From contig JAHLEZ010000008.1 of NCBI GenBank assembly GCA_020726505.1, forward strand, positions 1,302,001 to 1,366,000: a DNA stretch of 64,000 nucleotides, read 5' to 3'. The first letter of the stretch is position 1; every line of letters begins with the position of its first letter. The notes below the pieces were generated by a model. The model did no database searches and was not told the DNA's origin. It was given only the letters and a program-made list of their open reading frames with translations. The stretch comes from Leptodontidium sp. MPI-SDFR-AT-0119. Its lineage: Eukaryota; Ascomycota; Leotiomycetes; Helotiales; Leptodontidiaceae. The translations under genes were made by a program, and so were the position numbers. Shown here piece by piece: positions 59,261 through 64,000 of this stretch.

Positions 59261-59466
59261 CCACTTAGTACTGCCTAATCAGGACGTACTGAGATTACTA
59301 TAGTGCTAATTATATTAACCTCTTATATATAGACTTCTTCTTTCCTTACCTTCTTTTCTTTATAGTTATAGATTTTAAGTTAATACTTAATATTATTATA
59401 TATCTTATATTAATATATAAGGCGTTAGTTATACGTGATTGCCGTCTTTTTAAAGTAAACGTCACA
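59220..59466 (+). repeat. Candidate LTR, 247 bp, TGTGACG...CGTCACA
   Basis: The segment starts TGTGACGACC and ends AACGTCACA, so the outer seven bases are perfect inverted repeats, and start and end are TG and CA as in LTRs. Its start resembles that of Gypsy-type fungal LTRs. No second copy lies in the window, so it could be a solo LTR or the 5' LTR of the gag relic that follows. No target duplication is readable. Confidence 0.4.
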
Positions 59467-59639
59467 TTATTTACAACTCTTTTCTTTATATTTAAGAAGA
59501 TAGTAAATATCCCTCGCCCCTTAATTCTCTTATAAGTAATTATAACTTAGAAGCTTAAATATAAGAAAGGCCTATACTAAGCCTTATAGCTTGACAAATA
59601 GTAGTATTAAAACCTCTACTAATAGCGAAGTTAACATTT

Positions 59640-60555
59640 ACTTCGCTACTAATACCCTTATTTTCCTCCCTAACTTCTGCCTTTACACGACGAAGTCGAT
59701 AACCTCTCTTCGCCGGAACCCTCCCTTTAACTCGCTAAGTTAAGCCGAAAGTCGTCCCTCCTTTAGTAAAGTAATCCTCTATAGACGACGCTAATATGTC
59801 GTCCGCCTCTTTTTCCGTCCCCTTGCCTGACTCTCTTAATATTAACGCTCCTAAAGTTAACCCCTCTGCCGGTATACTTAGTGTCGACCCTAGCTAAGTA
59901 ACGAGTCTGTATACGCCGGGAAGTAGTATAGAGCCTACAAGGACACACATAAGAGAGACACTATAAGAAAGCCGACTTCGCATTTTAGAGGAGTAATTCA
60001 CAGAGAGCCGTATAAAGAACTAGTAGTTAAAGCTATCTCTTTAATAATAGCGACTAATAACTGACGAGCCTTTACTACGTAGATCTGCCCCTAGATTTAT
60101 AACTTTCTAAGAAGAGGACACACTCCTTTATTCCTTAATTAAAAAAACTCCTGCCCTTAAGCTAGATAAAGGCAAAGGTAAGGCATAGAGTACTCTTAAC
60201 TTTAATAAACTATTAGACGATAATAATAAAGATAGCGACCGAACTCCTCGTATCTTACGTCGTAATAGCCCCTCTCGTCGCCGCTCCCCCCTTTTTTTTA
60301 AGATGTCTTAGATATTTATAGCCTCGCGAATCGAGAAGATCCTTAATTTAAACGACAAGTTCTCAGACGGCATTAGCTATAGTCCACGTTTATAAGAAGT
60401 CTAAGTCTAAAACGTTATACGCTAGTACGACTAATACTTCGTCGACGACGACTACTAAAAGGACTAGTTACTTATATAAACGGAAGAAATAACTCGTATA
60501 TTCTTAAAACCCTCTTTCTTATCTCTAACGCTTAATAACGACGGAAATATTATAA
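59640..60555 (+). pseudogene. Gag-like relic of an LTR retrotransposon
   Basis: In one frame, broken by several stops, the plus strand reads NFNKLLDDNNKDSDRTPRIL, then basic SRRRSP, then SRIEKILNLNDKFSDGISY. This resembles the gag region of Gypsy elements. No polymerase follows before the next LTR-like sequence. Confidence 0.35.
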
Positions 60556-60558
60556 ATG

Positions 60559-60860
60559 TTACGACCTACGATGCGCCTCGCATTCTAACCGACACGGGCT
60601 CGTAGCATCGCTGGCTATGCGACGGCGCTAAGCCTAATAGGGAAGACTTGGTGGCGAGCCTGCGACATGTGAATGAATGGCTCCCGACTACGTTAGGCCC
60701 TATTAGGAGGCTCCTTTATATATTTATACTCGAGTTCCCTCTTATAAAGAACTCTCTTTTTCTCTTTGTCTTTTCTTCTCGATTCTGAGCGTAATTAAAG
60801 GCCTAAATACAAAGCTAAAGTTAACTCGCTGTATTAACCTCTTATTAGCCGTAATATAAG
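60559..60860 (+). repeat. Second candidate LTR starting TGTTACGACC
   Basis: The start TGTTACGACCTACG, a TATA-like box (TTTATATATTTATA, near 60713) and a following CT-rich transcribed-type stretch fit an LTR promoter. The end is uncertain, perhaps GCCGTAATA near 60850 (a C to T changed GTAACA). A gag-like piece (EEPESFNGFDLDLKDKPQRF, 61230-61300) follows. Confidence 0.3.
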
Positions 60861-61447
60861 AAAAGACTAATACCCCTTTATTATAAAGCGTTGTATTTTA
60901 CCCAGTCTTACGCCTTGTCGACTTGCCCTTATAGTAAGCTAATAACGAGCCTTAATACTTTGGCTTATTTAATAAATAAGTACCTTTTTGCCTTAGTAGT
61001 AAATTGTCTTAGAGAAAGTTAGATATTTTCTCGCGATTAACTTGCCTTGCCGTAACTTGACGCGCGCCTCGTTTTAAACGTATATCTAATTAATATATTA
61101 ATTAATAACCTTAAACACTTCTTTACCTTACCTTACTACTACTACCGACTTCTCCCCCTCGTCGGCGAAGCTCTAGAGAAAGGAGCGCCCTTATACGGCT
61201 AGGTTTTACTAATACCCCTATCCCTTCGATCGAGACTCTCTCGGAGGAGCCGGAGAGCTTTAACGGATTCGACTTAGACCTAAAGGATAAACCCCAGCGC
61301 TTCTTTGACGCATCGCTAAAGCCTACTAATATAAAAGGCCTTACTCCCGCTTAACAAGCTAAGGTAGATCAGCTGATTAAGGACTTTATTAGCTCTACTA
61401 TCGCCGCTACTATTACATAAGCCCTCACTTAATATACTATTAATAAC

Positions 61448-61716
61448 TGTGAAAATAGGTGAGCCAATCAGAAGAGAGGAAGCGCAGTAGGTGAGGACAC
61501 GTGATTAGAGACAAAGTAGATTGCTTGCTTGCTTGCTTGAGAGAAGAGCCATAAGGGCTCTTCGGTAGTTATATACATAATATTAGCTTCTCTAGAAGCT
61601 TCGACGACTACGTAATCGAATACGAGAGTAATTTCCGGGCCGCGTAAGCAGTGGAGATTACTTCGGCTGTTCTCCAGCGTAGAATCGGCACGAGTTACCG
61701 AAGTCAAAATCTAACA
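61448..61716 (-). repeat. 3' LTR of the Copia element, 269 bp
   Basis: On the minus strand it runs from TGTTAGATTTTGAC to ATTTTCACA. Immediately upstream in the same sense is TTAAGAGGGCG, a purine-rich primer tract of the kind that precedes a 3' LTR. A (GCTT)4 array lies near 61524-61540. Confidence 0.55.
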
Positions 61717-62081
61717 CGCCCTCTTAATGAGTGCCGTAATAGCTTTATAAGCTTATATACAAGCTAGCTTTAAAGCAGAGCTTGTATTTACAAGAATAGG
61801 TTAAATACATGAAATATCTCTTTGCGGAGAGAGACTAGTTGTAAAGAAAATAACCGTAATACGCCCTCTAGAATCACAGTCTATTTCTTCCGTCCTTAGC
61901 CTTATTCGGCTAGTCTTAAAAGCCTTACAAATTCAACAAACTTAGGCTTATCTAGCGGCTTTGTAAAGCCGTCGGCTTTTTGTTTAGACCCTCTTATATA
62001 AATTAGGTCTATTTCGCCTTGGTTTATGAGGTCGCGAACGTAGTGATATTTAACGGCAATATGCTTAGTCCTCTCGTGGAA

Positions 62082-64000
62082 TTAAGAGTTATTAGCCAAT
62101 AAGAGAGCGCCGTTGTTATCTGTATAAACAGGAAATCGCTCCTGTATGTAATAGCCTAATTCGGTTAGAAGCTGCTTTATATAAACAGCCTCTTTAAAAG
62201 CCAAATTAATAGCCATATATTCGGCCTCAGTCGTACTTTGAGCTATAATACTTTGTAGCTTGCTTTTCCAGCTTATTAAGCAACTAGCTAAGTAAAAGCT
62301 CAAGCCGCTAGTCGATTTAGCCGTACCAATATCTCCGGCGTAGTCGGCGTCGCAATAGCCGCTTATATATCGACTAGGACTTTTTTCATAGATTAGCCCT
62401 AGCCTTTTTGATCCTTTTAGGTATCTAAGCACGTTTTTGAGGGCAATCATATGGTAGGCGCTAGGGTTACTAGCAAATCGAGCGAGCTTTATTACCGCGT
62501 AGCAAATATCGGGTCTAGTAGCTAGCGTAAGAAACAAGAGGCAGCCTATGATTTGCTGAAATAGATTTATTTCCTCTTTATTAGCCTGATTAGGATTAGG
62601 CTCTAATTTAACCTTTGAATCCATTAGTGTATCTTTAGGCTTACAATCGGTCATATTAAACCGCGCTAGCACTTTCTTAATATAGCTCTCTTAGTATAAC
62701 TTCATATAACCTTTGTCTAGGTTATACTCGATATTTATGCCCAAGTAGTCCTTTATTAGCCCCAAATCCTTTAATTTAAAGAGCTTTTTGAGCTCTAGAA
62801 TGAAGGATTTAATATTATCGACGTTTAGGCTAATTATTACTAAGTCGTCTACGTAAATAGAGACTATAAGCTGTTGCTCCTTATTAATTAGGATACAACT
62901 TTTAGTAGTCAAGGCTTGAAAGCCGAGTTTTTTGACTAGGACTTCTTTTAGCGTAATAAACTAGAGCCTAGCTGACTGTTTTAGCCCATATAAGGCTTTA
63001 TTAAGCAGGAGTAGTTTACTAGCGTATTTTTGGGCGTTTATGCCTTCGGGAGGCACAATATATAGAGTGTTGACGTCAATATTACTCTGTATAAAAGCCG
63101 ATATTATATCAACTTTCTATATAACCTAACCGTAAAGGACCGCTAAGGCGAATATTAGTCGCCAAGCCATTTGTTTTACTACGCTAGCAAACGTGTCTAC
63201 GTAATTAAGGCTATAAAGTTGCTCGAACCCTTTAGCGACGAATCTAGCTTTAAATTCGAAGTAATTAAGTGAATCTTTGATTTTATATACCCACCTCGTT
63301 TTTAAAGGCTTATAAGCCTTGCTAGCGTCTTGTGGCACTATTTCCCAAGTCTCGTGGCTTTCTAGGGAATTAGCTTCTTTTTCCATGGCTTTTAGCCAGT
63401 AGTCCTTATACGGAGAGGCCATAGCCTCTTTAAGGCTTTTAAGCTCATAGATTTGAAGGCCTTTTTCTCGTTTAATAACGATTTTATCAGCCTCTAGCTC
63501 TTCTAGTAGCTTTATTAGCCCCATTTCTAGATCTTCGTCTATTTTAGAGCTTATTAGAGCCATAGAAGCTAGTCTCTTAGCGTCTTTATAGACAGAAAAA
63601 GCTTCTTTTTCCTCTTCGATCAACCAGTCGTTTAGCTGGCGAATAGCCGTATTAGAGCTTAATTGTATTACTGGCTGATTTTCCGAAGAGTTATTGGAGT
63701 CTTTGGCGCTAGCACTAGCGTTTCTAGTTACGACGTTAGGCTCCCAGCTCGAATAATCCTTTCTAGGCCTTTTAATAGGCGCTTTAGGCATTTCCGGGCT
63801 AGCCGCATTAGGCCTTTTATTGACCTTTGGCGTTTGAGGGAGCTTTTGTGCGAATAAGTCGGATTCGTCTTCAAAATCCGTTTTCTCGCCCTCTGATTAG
63901 TCGATAGGCGACTTTTCGCTTATATTACCTTTATTAGGTATTTCGTCGTTAATACCACTTATTGACTTAGTAGTATTATCGCTAGCGCCTTCAAACTCTT
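62082..64000 (-). mobile_element. Ty1/Copia retrotransposon, 3' half (linker, reverse transcriptase, RNase H), inactivated
   Basis: From 63791 down to 62082 a single minus-strand frame of 570 codons is interrupted only by four stop codons (YG*, VI*K, RL*F and LY*E). It reads the Copia reverse transcriptase (WLKAMEKEANSLESHETWE, KTRWVYKIKD, FKARFVAKGFEQ), the YVDDL active site at about 62840, then the connection and RNase H region (CKPKDTLMD, RPDICYAV, YCDADYAGD, SWKSKLQSIIAQSTTEAEYMA, YTDNNGALLLANN). The frame continues upstream to the window edge as a proline-rich linker (LPQTPKVNKRP) with at least one stop. Gag, protease and integrase lie beyond base 64000. The stops fit C to T (or G to A) changes, as RIP makes. 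Confidence 0.88.

Larger units (their letters stand above)
57249..64000. repeat. RIP-degraded, AT-rich repeat block
   Basis: From about 57345 the base composition changes sharply: TA pairs abound while CA and TG are scarce, and coding relics keep their frame but are cut by TAA and TAG codons. This is the mark of repeat-induced point mutation (C to T, mainly at CpA), which acts on repeats during the sexual cycle of filamentous ascomycetes. The block holds remnants of at least three element types (hAT, Gypsy-like and Copia). Confidence 0.85.

Noticed and set aside
60590..60602. DTGS in a broken frame, resembling an aspartic protease active site
   Set aside because: It falls inside a segment better explained as an LTR start (TGTTACGACC), is followed at once by a stop, and lacks the second protease motif.
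61468..61707. 79-codon open frame on the minus strand
   Set aside because: It lies entirely in the Copia LTR and is non-coding.
1..64000. CRISPR arrays, rRNA and tRNA genes
   Set aside because: None expected or seen as CRISPR in fungi; no stretch was found with paired A and B box promoters of a tRNA or conserved rRNA sequence on reading, though a covariance search would be needed to exclude tRNAs.

Overview
The window is nuclear DNA of a filamentous ascomycete (Pezizomycotina). The evidence is: genes split by 39-180 bp GT-AG introns with CTAAC/CTGAC-type branch points, a Zn2Cys6 regulator, a WSC-domain secreted protein, a full-size PDR transporter, and a block with the base signature of repeat-induced point mutation (RIP). 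A Helotiales-like leotiomycete is plausible but not provable from the sequence. All gene models come from reading splice signals and protein conservation by eye.

Layout. 1-14.8 kb: a 5'-truncated Gfo/Idh/MocA oxidoreductase (+), a fragment of a second one (-), a Zn2Cys6 transcription factor with a glutamine tract (-), an MFS sugar transporter (+), a GH3 beta-glucosidase without signal peptide (+, with a one-base frameshift in a C run), a decayed transcription-factor tail (+) and a CorA-like membrane protein (-). 15.4-18.3 kb: a two-HKD phospholipase D (-). 18.6-21.3 kb: a GC-rich Crypton (tyrosine-recombinase transposon) with an open reading frame, next to a short AT-rich tract. 22.3-23.2 kb: a HAD phosphatase (+). 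23.2-29.3 kb: about 6 kb without a convincing gene, rich in microsatellites, a G27 tract and repeated TACWGTA heptamers, leading to a PH-like protein gene (+, 29.3-31.2 kb). 32.3-37.2 kb: a cysteine-rich secreted protein (-), a class I methyltransferase (-) and a secreted WSC protein (-). 37.2-41.3 kb: gene-poor. 41.3-52.6 kb: a PDR ABC transporter (-), divergent from a BAHD-type acyltransferase (+), convergent with a second acyltransferase (-), then a calycin-like small protein (+). 53.7 kb: a 176 bp MITE with 27 bp near-perfect inverted repeats. 54.6-57.2 kb: a chromate transporter (-) and a bZIP factor (+). 57.3-64 kb: an AT-rich block of RIP-degraded hAT, Gypsy-like and Copia elements.

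How the genes may work together. The first block reads as a glycoside-use locus: regulator, permease, intracellular beta-glucosidase and sugar-type oxidoreductase. The 41-52 kb block (exporter, two acyltransferases, small ligand-binding-like protein) could acylate and export a small molecule, either made by the fungus or met as a toxin. Both groupings are inferences from gene order. The best candidates for something undescribed are the Crypton beside RIP-like DNA, the MITE with its novel-looking ends, the two mini-clusters, the small cysteine-rich secreted protein, and the TACWGTA-rich gene desert.
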